Of a stretch of DNA of 64,000 nt, positions 34,469 through 42,450 are shown piece after piece; position 1 is the first letter of the stretch, and each line of letters begins with the position of its first letter. Source of the DNA: Chitinophaga sancti (GTDB lineage: Bacteria; Bacteroidota; Bacteroidia; Chitinophagales; Chitinophagaceae). The notes beneath the pieces are model-generated. The model made no database searches. It was given only the letters and a program-made list of their open reading frames with translations, and was not told the DNA's origin. The translations under genes were made by a program, and so were the position numbers. The stretch is taken from positions 3,410,001 through 3,474,000 of the forward strand of contig NZ_CP139972.1 in NCBI RefSeq assembly GCF_034424315.1, read 5' to 3'.

Positions 34469-35863
34469 TCATCCCTTCACTACAGGCTTATTTTCCTGTA
34501 GCCATTTATTTATACCTTCAGTATAATTCTGAATATTTTTAAAGCCTTGTCCGGCAAGCCATGAATAGGCAATGGTGGCGCGATCACCTCCCTGACAATA
34601 GATTACCACCTTTTTATCTTTGCTGATCTTGTTTATATGCTGAGGCAGTGAGCCTACAAACACATTTTCTGCACCTTTTATATGCCCTGATTTGTACTCG
34701 GTGGCTCCCCTGAGATCTACGAGCTGGATCCCATTATTTTCGTGCAGTGAATTAAACTCATCCAGGGAAATGGTGGTCGCCTTATCAAGGGGTCCTTCCC
34801 AGCTATCTAAGGAAGGTATATATCCAAAGACATTATCCAATCCGATCCGCATGAGCTTACGGGTAAGATCGTTTACCTGAGAGGGTTCGGCAAGTAAGAC
34901 AAAAGGTGTATCATAATCCAGGAACCAACCTGCCCAGGTATTGAAGGAATTATTTCCCTGGATATTTATGCTTCCGGGGATATATCCTTTGGCAAAGGTA
35001 TTTTTATCGCGGGTATCGATGATCTTATAGCCTTTGGTCATTGCTTCTTTCAGGTCTTCTTTGCCAAGCGCTTTCAGGGCAGGCACTTCCGTGAGCAGTG
35101 GCCGGTCTATCTTATTTAGCTTTTTCATCATCGCAAAATATCTGGGAGGTTCAGGCTGATCTTCCAGCAGGTACTTTACAAATCCTTCTTCATCTTGTTC
35201 AAAGCGGAAGGCCCAGTTCCTGACCATTTCATAGCCAGTGGTTGTGGAAGGTACAGATCCCAGTGCTTTGCCGCAGGCTGAGCCCGCACCGTGACCAGGC
35301 CATACCTGAACATAAGGAGGGAGAGCACTAAACTTTTTCAGTGATAGAAATAACTGGTGAGCCCCTATTTCCTGGGTACCTTTAAGTCCGGCAGCTTTTT
35401 CAAGGAGGTCAGGACGACCAATATCACCTACGAATACAAAGTCACCGGTAAAGAGCATTACAGGAACATCACTGGCTGGCTTATCTGTCAGCAGGAAACT
35501 GATACTTTCCGGTGTATGTCCGGGAGTGTGCAATACCTTAAATTCGAGGTTGCCCAGCGGGATGATCGTTCCATCACGGAGGCCTTCATGGTCAAATTCA
35601 TATTGCCAGTCGGGTCCACCTTCATCAGACAGGTACATTTTAGCACCGGTGAGTGCTGCCAGTTCTCTTGATCCGGATAGGAAGTCAGCATGAATATGTG
35701 TCTCAAATATATGAGTGATATTCATTTTCTGCTGCCGGGCGATTTCTATGTAGGTATCTACATCTCTTTTAGGATCTATCACAACGGCGACGCCAGCTTT
35801 TTGGCATCCTATAAAGTAACTGCCCTGTGCCAGGCTATTATCGTAAATGTGCTGAAAATACAT
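34469..35863 (-). CDS. Persulfide-dioxygenase-like MBL-fold protein fused to two rhodanese domains
   Basis: 464 aa from the ATG at 35,863 (MYFQHIYDNSLAQGSYF), the standard start of this family; the longer frame upstream runs through the promoter. The metallo-beta-lactamase domain (1-240) has H56-I-H58-A-D60-F61, with Phe where many family members have a second His, and later HTPGHTPESI, LFTGDFVFVGDIGRPDLL and VWPGHGAGS. Rhodanese domain 1 (about 260-350) lacks a Cys in its active loop (FVLLAEPSQ). Rhodanese domain 2 (about 370-464) keeps C423 (IYCQGGDRA). Such fusions oxidise glutathione- or other persulfides to sulfite and handle thiosulfate. A Crp/Fnr-like site lies upstream. Confidence 0.88.
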   Translation of the reverse strand: MYFQHIYDNSLAQGSYFIGCQKAGVAVVIDPKRDVDTYIEIARQQKMNITHIFETHIHADFLSGSRELAALTGAKMYLSDEGGPDWQYEFDHEGLRDGTIIPLGNLEFKVLHTPGHTPESISFLLTDKPASDVPVMLFTGDFVFVGDIGRPDLLEKAAGLKGTQEIGAHQLFLSLKKFSALPPYVQVWPGHGAGSACGKALGSVPSTTTGYEMVRNWAFRFEQDEEGFVKYLLEDQPEPPRYFAMMKKLNKIDRPLLTEVPALKALGKEDLKEAMTKGYKIIDTRDKNTFAKGYIPGSINIQGNNSFNTWAGWFLDYDTPFVLLAEPSQVNDLTRKLMRIGLDNVFGYIPSLDSWEGPLDKATTISLDEFNSLHENNGIQLVDLRGATEYKSGHIKGAENVFVGSLPQHINKISKDKKVVIYCQGGDRATIAYSWLAGQGFKNIQNYTEGINKWLQENKPVVKG

Positions 35864-35885
35864 AATGTTGCTTTTTCTGATAGCA

Positions 35886-35930
35886 CAAAGATGCAGCCTA
35901 TTACTAACGCCATCTGTGACCCTTGTCACA
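35886..35930 (-). promoter_or_regulatory. Promoter with Crp/Fnr-like dyad for the MBL/rhodanese gene
   Basis: TGTGAC-N4-GTCACA occupies 35,915-35,930, a perfect six-base dyad. On the minus strand the -7-like box CATCTTTG lies at 35,886-35,893, again 33 bp centre to centre. The gene starts 23 bases beyond the box. The same box sequence occurs at the regulator's own promoter. Confidence 0.72.
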
Positions 35931-36040
35931 CAACATTAAATTCATGATTTAATCCATTATCTTCCTGGTAGAGTTTGACAATACCTTTCAGGTATTGAGA
36001 TGGAAAAACGTTTTAGATAATTGGGGCAACCATTGGCAAG

Positions 36041-36084
36041 GTGACTAATATCACAGACAGCACCGATGAAGCGAACGACATTTG
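36041..36084 (+). promoter_or_regulatory. Promoter with Crp/Fnr-like dyad for the TauE/SafE gene
   Basis: GTGACTAATATCAC at 36,041-36,054 is followed by GACATTTG at 36,077-36,084, with 33 bp between centres. The dyad overlaps a GTG in frame with the downstream gene. This argues that the GTG is not the start and that translation begins at 36,101. Confidence 0.68.
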
Positions 36085-36100
36085 CCTTAAAATGAATATT

Positions 36101-36889
36101 ATGCATCTCCTTGGATATATTGCTTCTTTACTGATTGGAGTGTCGCTTGGATTGATCGGTGGAGGAGGCTCCATACTTACAATGCCTGTAATGGTATATC
36201 TTTTTGGTGTCTCGCCCGTTACAGCTACTTCCTATTCTTTATTTGTGGTAGGGTCCACAAGTCTTATTGGTGCTGCCAGGCAGTATAAGGAGGGTACGGT
36301 GAATATCAGGATGGCCTTATTATTTGCAGCTACCTCTGTTATTACCGTATTTATTACACGTAAGTGGCTGGTGCCTGTTATTCCTGAACATATTGCGACA
36401 GTGCATGGTTTCGTCATCACAGAAAGCTGGTTGACGATGGTGTTATTTGCAGTGCTGATGCTGGCTTCTTCAGTTTTTATGATGCGTAATAAAACGCTCC
36501 CTGAAGGGAACGATATGAAAATTAGTTTCGTGAAGCTGGTGATCTATGGCACAGGTATCGGGCTGGTAACAGGTTTGCTGGGCGCCGGCGGTGGATTTCT
36601 ACTTATACCGGCACTTGTATTACTATTACATCTGCAGATGAAAGAAGCCGTAGGAACGTCACTGTTAGTGATTGCGCTGAATTCATTGATTGGCTTTACG
36701 GGGAATTTACAGGATAAGGGAATGGATTGGAGATTACTGGTGACAGTGACATTGCTGGCCATGGTTGGTATTATTGCGGGTAGTTATTTGAATCGTAAGG
36801 TACCCGCAGGGAAACTGAAAAGAGGCTTTGGTTGGTTTGTACTGGTTATGGGGATTTATATTTTAGTGAGGGAAGTGATGGCTTTATAA
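36101..36889 (+). CDS. Sulfite exporter TauE/SafE-family permease
   Basis: 262 aa from the ATG at 36,101 (MHLLGYIASLLIGVSLGLIG). ATG 36,092 and GTG 36,041 are in frame, but the latter lies inside the operator and upstream of the predicted transcript start. About eight membrane helices are visible, with the two family repeats GLIGGGGSILTMPVMVYL and GLLGAGGGFLLIPALVLL. TauE/SafE proteins export sulfite, sulfoacetate or related anions. Here the likely job is removing sulfite made by the persulfide dioxygenase encoded divergently. The shared type of regulatory site supports joint control. Confidence 0.9.
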   Translation: MHLLGYIASLLIGVSLGLIGGGGSILTMPVMVYLFGVSPVTATSYSLFVVGSTSLIGAARQYKEGTVNIRMALLFAATSVITVFITRKWLVPVIPEHIATVHGFVITESWLTMVLFAVLMLASSVFMMRNKTLPEGNDMKISFVKLVIYGTGIGLVTGLLGAGGGFLLIPALVLLLHLQMKEAVGTSLLVIALNSLIGFTGNLQDKGMDWRLLVTVTLLAMVGIIAGSYLNRKVPAGKLKRGFGWFVLVMGIYILVREVMAL

Positions 36890-36928
36890 TCTTCAAAGAA
36901 AGCATCTTATAGCATATCAAACAGGTCG

Positions 36929-37570
36929 TCATTCAATCCATTCCCTTACAGTATCCTCTATTGCACCATACCAGGCATACTTTGTTGTATTAAATTGAAA
37001 GCCATCCCCAATTTTTTCTGCCCGGACTGCCTCCTTATAACATTCCTCATAAATTTTGTAATAGTCTGCAATCAAATCCGGGCAATCGTTTAGTTCTTTC
37101 TTAGTTTTCCAATCAATAACAACAGGGAAACATGAATAAAAACTTATCCCATAAGGACGCACAATTTTATTGATCATATACAATGCATCAATAGATATCG
37201 GGTATGTTTGAGATCCAGGCCGGCCTACACAAACCCTTTCATATGGTTCGTAATAATATCTATATACTTTCCTACAACAAATCGAAAGATCGCCGTTAAA
37301 CTGCAGCAATTGTCCGACTATAGCCAATTTTATACTGTCTGAAAGACTTGCAAGCTTTTCCAGATCATAATAATCATCTAATATTTTAATTGTTGAGTCA
37401 TTATATTCCATCACTACAAGCAGCTTATAACCTTGAATCTGATCTCTTTCATGCCAGCAGGTCGTCTTTTCAACCCTGACCCTTTTCAACTGCGCAAAGG
37501 TCTTGCAAAAGACTGTCTGCAACACAATGAGCATAAGAAAGAAGCTAAGAATATTACCTCTGATTTTCAT
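36929..37570 (-). CDS. Hypothetical exported protein
   Basis: A 213-aa protein with a signal peptide (MKIRGNILSFFLMLIVLQTVFCKTFA). I do not recognise the family. The mature part has six or more Cys residues, including SICCRKVYRYYYEPYERVC and a run near the C-terminal half, suggesting disulfides or metal binding, and is rich in Tyr. It converges on the TauE gene with a 39-base gap and is not obviously part of the sulfur cluster. Codon pattern is coding-like. Confidence 0.6.
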   Translation of the reverse strand: MKIRGNILSFFLMLIVLQTVFCKTFAQLKRVRVEKTTCWHERDQIQGYKLLVVMEYNDSTIKILDDYYDLEKLASLSDSIKLAIVGQLLQFNGDLSICCRKVYRYYYEPYERVCVGRPGSQTYPISIDALYMINKIVRPYGISFYSCFPVVIDWKTKKELNDCPDLIADYYKIYEECYKEAVRAEKIGDGFQFNTTKYAWYGAIEDTVREWIE

Positions 37571-37776
37571 AATTATTTCCGTCTAATACTTTTTTACTGC
37601 GGATAACTTTAGTTAATCCTGCTTTTTTCTGCGCCGGATCTACCATCTTAACACGGGTGGACTTTCCTTTATTTCAATCCGCATTACGTAACATTTGCAA
37701 ATGAATGAACCCCTTTTTAAGCCACAGCATCTGCCTTCGTAACATGTTCGGGGCACGAATTCCTACCATTGTTAAC

Positions 37777-38223
37777 CTAGATATCCTCCAACCTTAGCCC
37801 GGTATTATGGACACGCTCCAGGGTTTCAAAGCAGACATCGGTGCAGCTTTCATTACTGGCACAAATATAGAATCCCGTCTTTTCATTCACTGCAAAACTT
37901 ACATCCTGGAGCTGTGGCTCTCCCGGACTTCCATGCACCTGTTTTACATCATCGTTCAGTGAATCTACCGCACAATATGGGTATTAATCAGTCAAGGTCC
38001 ATGACATTCAATCAATTTTAGGAAAGAACCCAACAGCATCCCAGAACGGCATCCCCCAAGGTGCGTTTGTAAAAGCCTTTACAGCTTCCGTAAATATTAC
38101 AAGTCTAAGCATGGAATCTATGTCCGAATTACAGCAGCATGCAATGCTGCTGATTGCACTTACATGATCAAAGGATTTGCCTGCAAGAAGCGACTTTAAT
38201 TTACTGGCCCCTACCACGTGCAA
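37777..38223 (-). pseudogene. Probable decayed gene in two out-of-frame pieces
   Basis: Between 37,571 and 38,250 there is no intact gene. One minus-strand frame at 38,008-38,223 (71 codons, ending WDAVGFFPKID) is followed by a second open stretch at 37,777-37,983. That stretch has no start codon but coding-like composition (YPYCAVDSLNDDVKQVHGSP ... ETLERVHNTGLRLEDI, stop at 37,777-37,779). The second piece begins directly after an in-frame stop. I do not recognise either part, and they may not belong together. Nothing supportable is seen in 37,571-37,776. Confidence 0.3.
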
Positions 38224-38250
38224 ACTTTTCTATTTCAAGCAGCTCCGATT

Positions 38251-38294
38251 TTGACCAAGGTCAATCTTTTTGATAAGAAATTCCCCCATCTTTG
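38251..38294 (+). promoter_or_regulatory. Promoter with FNR-like dyad for the Crp/Fnr-type regulator gene
   Basis: TTGACC-N2-GGTCAA is at 38,251-38,264 and CATCTTTG at 38,287-38,294, again 33 bp between centres. The regulator starts 20 bases beyond the box. This suggests autoregulation, and the dyad core TGAC-N4-GTCA matches those at the sulfur promoters. Confidence 0.68.
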
Positions 38295-38313
38295 ACCCAA
38301 CAATTGCAGACTA

Positions 38314-38871
38314 ATGACGGCCGACCTTGCAGACCTCATCCGGAAAAACACGCCCCTCAGTGAAGAACAGCTCACTGAGGCTCTTTCCTATTTCAAACAG
38401 GTCACGGCAAAAAAGAACGAACTATTGCTGGAAGAAGGCATGGTCGCCGACAAACTGTTTTTCATTGCCAAAGGTTGTCTACGGCTCTCCTACGGTAACG
38501 AATCTACCCGGTTCATGGCTTTCGAAAATACTTTCCTGACTTCCATTGTCAGCTTTATTTCCAGAAAGCCGGCACCGGAATACATACAGGCTGTAGAGAA
38601 CTCGGAGTTACTGGTGATCACTCATCATGATTTTTTTAAACTCAGGGAGATCATTCCCGGATGGGATAAGATCTATATCTACATCCTCGAATATGGCCTG
38701 ACCGTCGTCAATTCAAAACTCAGTAGTCTACTTACACAAAACGCTGCGGAACGATACCGCAGCCTGCTGATCAACAATCCGGAACTGATTCAACGATTAT
38801 CTAATGCTAACCTTGCCGCGTACCTGAATATTTCGCCGGAGACACTTAGCAGACTGAAATCACATATGTAA
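38314..38871 (+). CDS. Crp/Fnr-family transcriptional regulator
   Basis: A 185-aa protein. Residues 1-115 form the cyclic-nucleotide-binding-like beta-roll (KNELLLEEGMVADKLFFIAK, GCLRLSYGNESTRF). A dimerisation helix follows, then a compact helix-turn-helix at the C-terminus (IQRLSNANLAAYLNISPETLSRLKSHM in the last 30 residues). No Cys cluster for Fe-S binding is present, so it is not an FNR-type oxygen sensor; its effector is unknown. The dyads upstream of itself and of the three sulfur promoters make it the best local candidate regulator. ilvD follows 21 bases later. Confidence 0.85.
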   Translation: MTADLADLIRKNTPLSEEQLTEALSYFKQVTAKKNELLLEEGMVADKLFFIAKGCLRLSYGNESTRFMAFENTFLTSIVSFISRKPAPEYIQAVENSELLVITHHDFFKLREIIPGWDKIYIYILEYGLTVVNSKLSSLLTQNAAERYRSLLINNPELIQRLSNANLAAYLNISPETLSRLKSHM

Positions 38872-38892
38872 TTCTAAAAACAACATGCCATC

Positions 38893-40581
38893 ATGAGAAG
38901 TGATGAAGTAAAAAAAGGGTATCAAAGAGCACCACACAGATCATTATTCAGGGCAACCGGATTAAAAGATGAAGATTTCAACAAGCCATTTATTGGTGTG
39001 GCTAACTCATTCATTGAAATCATTCCGGGTCACTTTTTCCTGAATAAAGTGGCAGAAATTATTAAAGATGAAATTCGCGCCAATGGCTGCGTTCCTTTTG
39101 AATTCAATACGATCGGAGTGGATGACGGGATCGCTATGGGCCATGACGGAATGCTGTTTTCATTGCCAAGCAGGGAGTTGATTGCAAGTTCTGTAGAGAG
39201 TGTGATGAATGCACATAAACTGGATGCAATGATTGCCATCCCTAACTGTGATAAGATTGTGCCAGGTATGATCATGGGGGCGCTCAGGGTAGATGTGCCT
39301 ACTATTTTTGTCAGCGGAGGTCCAATGGCAAAAGGATATAAAAAAGATGGCACACCTATCGATCTGGCCACAGCTTTTGAGGCGGTAGGTAAGCATGAAG
39401 CCGGGATGATGAGTGATGAAGAACTAAGGGATATTGAATGTAATGCCTGTCCGAGTGGTGGTAGTTGTTCCGGGATGTTTACAGCGAATTCCATGAATAC
39501 GCTGATGGAGGCAATGGGTATTGCCCTGCCAGGGAATGGAACGATCCTCGCCCAGACGCCTGAAAGAGAGGCACTTTACAGAAGAGCGGCCAAAAGGATC
39601 TGCGAGATTGTGAAGGATGATGTAGCCAGGGAGCGATTCAAACTGAAGAATATCCTGAATGAAAATGCGGTTAGGAATGCGTTTGCAGTAGATATGGCCA
39701 TGGGCGGAAGTACTAATACCGTGCTGCATATGCTGGCCATTGCCAGTGAGGCGGACGTAAATTTCCAGTTGAAAGATATCAATGAGATTTCTAAAAACGT
39801 GTCTCATATTGCGAAGATCTCCCCTAGTTTGACGACAGTACATATGGAGGATATCAACAAGGCAGGTGGAGTGAACGCGGTGATGAAGGAAATGAATAAG
39901 AGAGGGAATGGTGTATTGGTTGATAATCTGACGATTAGCGGGGAGACTATTTTTGAGAAGATAAAGGATGCGGAGATTAAGGATGACAAGATCATTCACA
40001 GGATAGATAATCCTTATAGCCAGGTAGGCGGATTGGCGATTTTGTATGGCAACCTGGCGGAGCAGGGAGCGGTAATTAAAACGGCCGGGATCACTGGTTC
40101 CAGGGTGTTTACGGGGAAGGCTGTATGTTTTGACGGGCAACCGGAAGCGATAGAAGGGATACTGATGGGGAAAGTGAAGGCGGGAGATGTGGTGGTAATC
40201 AGGTATGAAGGGCCGAAAGGCGGGCCTGGGATGCAGGAGATGCTGACGCCAACGAGTTTGATCATGGGTATGGGATTGGGAAGTGCTGTGGCCTTGATTA
40301 CGGATGGCAGATTTAGTGGGGCAACGAGGGGTGCGTCAATTGGACACGTATCTCCGGAAGCTGCTGAAGGGGGGATGATTGGGTTGCTGAAGGATGGAGA
40401 TGAGATTCATATTGATGTGGACAAGTATATTCTGGAGGTGAATTTGGGGGCTGAGGAGATCAAAAAGCGGAGAGCGGAGTTTGTGCCGGTAAAAAAAGTT
40501 TTGACTTCAAAATGGCTGGGGCAGTATAGGGCTTTGGTGACGAATGCGAGTAGTGGTGCGGTTTTGAGGAGTGATTTGTAG
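38893..40581 (+). CDS. ilvD: Dihydroxy-acid dehydratase
   Basis: A 562-aa protein of full family length. It dehydrates 2,3-dihydroxy-isovalerate and -methylvalerate to the 2-oxo acids in branched-chain amino-acid synthesis. Fe-S ligand positions are C119 ([11 protein letters not shown]) and C192 ([14 protein letters not shown]), with C183/C186 in ECNACPSGG; other family motifs are [27 protein letters not shown] and [17 protein letters not shown]. It stands apart from other ilv genes here and follows the Crp/Fnr-type gene by 21 bases, possibly in one transcript. The gene becomes visibly G-rich towards the 3' end. Confidence 0.95.
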   Translation: MRSDEVKKGYQRAPHRSLFRATGLKDEDFNKPFIGVANSFIEIIPGHFFLNKVAEIIKDEIRANGCVPFEFNTIGVDDGIAMGHDGMLFSLPSRELIASSVESVMNAHKLDAMIAIPNCDKIVPGMIMGALRVDVPTIFVSGGPMAKGYKKDGTPIDLATAFEAVGKHEAGMMSDEELRDIECNACPSGGSCSGMFTANSMNTLMEAMGIALPGNGTILAQTPEREALYRRAAKRICEIVKDDVARERFKLKNILNENAVRNAFAVDMAMGGSTNTVLHMLAIASEADVNFQLKDINEISKNVSHIAKISPSLTTVHMEDINKAGGVNAVMKEMNKRGNGVLVDNLTISGETIFEKIKDAEIKDDKIIHRIDNPYSQVGGLAILYGNLAEQGAVIKTAGITGSRVFTGKAVCFDGQPEAIEGILMGKVKAGDVVVIRYEGPKGGPGMQEMLTPTSLIMGMGLGSAVALITDGRFSGATRGASIGHVSPEAAEGGMIGLLKDGDEIHIDVDKYILEVNLGAEEIKKRRAEFVPVKKVLTSKWLGQYRALVTNASSGAVLRSDL

Positions 40582-40678
40582 GGGTGAGCGGGTGCGTGCC
40601 GGGGGTGTTTTTGAAAAATGTTTTACACATTTTAAAAAAATATTTGGTGAATCACGATCTGTTTTTCACATTTGCAGC

Positions 40679-40763
40679 GGAGAAATGGCAGAGCGGTCGA
40701 ATGCGGCGGTCTTGAAAACCGTTGACTGTAACAGGTCCGGGGGTTCGAATCCCTCTTTCTCCG
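40679..40763 (+). tRNA. tRNA-Ser (anticodon TGA)
   Basis: An 85-base class II tRNA. Acceptor GGAGAAA (40,679-40,685) pairs with TTTCTCC (40,756-40,762), discriminator G. Anticodon loop CTTGAAA has TGA at 40,713-40,715. A variable arm (TTGACTGTAACAGGTCC region) and T-arm GGGGGTTCGAATCCCTC follow. Its 3' end borders the integrase of a conjugative element, so it is the probable attachment site. Confidence 0.95.
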
Positions 40764-40830
40764 CCCTGATTATGAAACTTATAACGAAAACCGTGTTGTA
40801 ACTGACACATTTTCAATAAAGTTCTTTACT

Positions 40831-40861
40831 AGCCTGCTTTCGGAAGATGGCAGGCTTTTTT
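40831..40861 (+). terminator. Terminator downstream of tRNA-Ser
   Basis: AGCCTGC (40,831-40,837) pairs with GCAGGCT (40,850-40,856) and is followed by TTTTTTG. It lies 67 bases after the tRNA. It may be host or element sequence, depending on where the attachment core lies. Confidence 0.7.
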
Positions 40862-40915
40862 GTTTTTCCCAAAAAAGCCACCAAATCTTTCAAAAACGCC
40901 CAAAAAAAATAGCGT

Positions 40916-40958
40916 AAATCGTGGCACCTCTCGAAATAAAAAAAAGGTGCCACGATTT
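40916..40958. repeat. Inverted repeat 1 upstream of the integrase
   Basis: A perfect 14-bp inverted repeat: AAATCGTGGCACCT at 40,916-40,929 and AGGTGCCACGATTT at 40,945-40,958, separated by 15 bases. It is located between tRNA-Ser and the integrase start. It could be an integrase arm-type or accessory-factor site, or an mRNA hairpin; no U-run follows on either strand. Confidence 0.5.
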
Positions 40959-40973
40959 GAGTGTAAGTAACTG

Positions 40974-41010
40974 TCTGTCAAGATGTTCAAAATGTTAACA
41001 TCTTGACAGA
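40974..41010. repeat. Inverted repeat 2 upstream of the integrase
   Basis: A perfect 14-bp inverted repeat: TCTGTCAAGATGTT at 40,974-40,987 and AACATCTTGACAGA at 40,997-41,010, separated by 9 bases, ending 45 bases before the integrase ATG. Two strong dyads in a row between the tRNA and int suggest control of integration or of int expression. This is inferred from position. Confidence 0.5.
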
Positions 41011-41055
41011 CCCGAACAATAATTCGACATTTAATCACCTTTAAATTGTTGAGTT

Positions 41056-42393
41056 ATGTTGAGTGAAAGTTTTTCAGTACTGTTTTTTTTAAAGGCCCCT
41101 AAGAAGGATCTGGGTCAGCCCCGTGCTATTTACATCCGTATCACTGTTGACGGCATAGTCAAAGAAGCCTCTATCCAGCGTAAATGTTTACCCAAACAAT
41201 GGCATCAGCAATTAGGCCGTAGCCTGGGAAAGGATGAACTTTCCCAAACCCTGAACACTTTTCTTACTACGCTTGAAGCTAAACTTGAAAAGAAACGTAC
41301 TGATTTGATTTCAGCCGACAAGCAGGTAACTGCTGAAATACTGATTGATTATGTAAAAGGTCGTGACACTCCTAAGTATTATTTACTGGAAGAATTCAAG
41401 AAGCATAACAACCAGCTAGCCATTCTGGTCGGAAAAAGAAAGGCCGCCGCTGGCACCTGTGAACGGTATTCCACTGCCTACAGTCATACCCGCGATTACA
41501 TCCAATGGAAATATGCTAAAGAGGATATGCTTTTAGCTGACCTGGACTATGATTTTGTAAATGATTTTTATTTCTACCTCATGTCGGTAAGATCCTGTTG
41601 CAATAATACGGCTTGTAAATATGTCTCCAACATGAAAAAGATCGTACTGATCGCCGTTAAAAAGAAGTACATTCTTTCCAATCCCTTTGCAGAATTTGCA
41701 ATGCACCTTGATGATGTGGAACATGATGCTCTCAATGAGGGAGAATTGTACAAGATAGTTAACCACAATTATGAAATTGACCGTTTGGATCGTATACGCG
41801 ATGTGTTTCTGTTTAGCTGTATGACAGGTCTGGCTTTCGCCGATGTCGAAAAACTGAGTATGTCCGACATTGAAATCGATGAAACAGGAAGTTGGTGGAT
41901 CATTCAGGATCGTACCAAAACGAAACGGAAGGCCGATATACCTCTATTCAGGGATGCCCAAAGCATTATAGAGAAATATGCTAATCATGAATGTTTGAAA
42001 AAGGGTGTGTTGCTACCGGTTGTGGCTAATGCCAACTATAATCTGTATTTAAAGGAGATTGCCGCCGGAGCCAGGATTGTTAAACGGCTTACCACCCATA
42101 CTGCCCGCCGTACTTTTGCGTCTTTATGCCTTAATAATGGCGTTGAACTTAAGGTTATCTCTAAAATGCTCGGGCATAAATCGGTTAAACAGACGGAAAA
42201 ATACCTCCGTTTGGAGAAAGATCACATAAAAAACAGTATGAACAAACTCAAGAAAATCCTGGATGGTAAAGAGGTTTCTTTCACCCGCGCAATCGGAAAG
42301 ACATTTACAGCTGCCGTTAAAAGCCGGGTGTTGGAGTCGGCGGCAGAAGAAATAAATGACGACGAGGTAGTGGAAGAGTTTTCAGATATTTGA
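41056..42393 (+). CDS. int: Tyrosine site-specific integrase of the conjugative element
   Basis: A 445-aa recombinase: arm-binding N-terminal domain (VLFFLKAPKKDLGQPRAIYI, Bacteroidota type), SAM-like core-binding domain (about 105-215), catalytic domain to the end. The catalytic set H348-x-x-R351, H374 (MLGHKS) and Y383 (TEKYLRL) is present, with K290 plausible in the beta-hairpin. At the first Arg position (usually TGLR) the sequence is TGLA260, as in CTnDOT-type integrases that lack Arg I. It points away from tRNA-Ser. From codon 277 onward it lies inside the 1.58-kb repeat, whose other copy carries a broken version. Confidence 0.9.
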   Translation: MLSESFSVLFFLKAPKKDLGQPRAIYIRITVDGIVKEASIQRKCLPKQWHQQLGRSLGKDELSQTLNTFLTTLEAKLEKKRTDLISADKQVTAEILIDYVKGRDTPKYYLLEEFKKHNNQLAILVGKRKAAAGTCERYSTAYSHTRDYIQWKYAKEDMLLADLDYDFVNDFYFYLMSVRSCCNNTACKYVSNMKKIVLIAVKKKYILSNPFAEFAMHLDDVEHDALNEGELYKIVNHNYEIDRLDRIRDVFLFSCMTGLAFADVEKLSMSDIEIDETGSWWIIQDRTKTKRKADIPLFRDAQSIIEKYANHECLKKGVLLPVVANANYNLYLKEIAAGARIVKRLTTHTARRTFASLCLNNGVELKVISKMLGHKSVKQTEKYLRLEKDHIKNSMNKLKKILDGKEVSFTRAIGKTFTAAVKSRVLESAAEEINDDEVVEEFSDI

Positions 42394-42450
42394 GCAAAAG
42401 TTCGTCTCCCTAAAGATTAAAACACTTTGGGGAGATGAACTTGTTGACTG

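Noticed and set aside
36041..36100. GTG start at 36,041 for the TauE/SafE gene
   Set aside because: The GTG is part of the Crp/Fnr-like dyad and lies upstream of the predicted transcript start; ATG 36,101 gives a normal family N-terminus.
39424..40140. Minus-strand 238-codon frame under ilvD
   Set aside because: Shadow of ilvD; composition is odd (many His/Arg/Tyr) and no family is seen.
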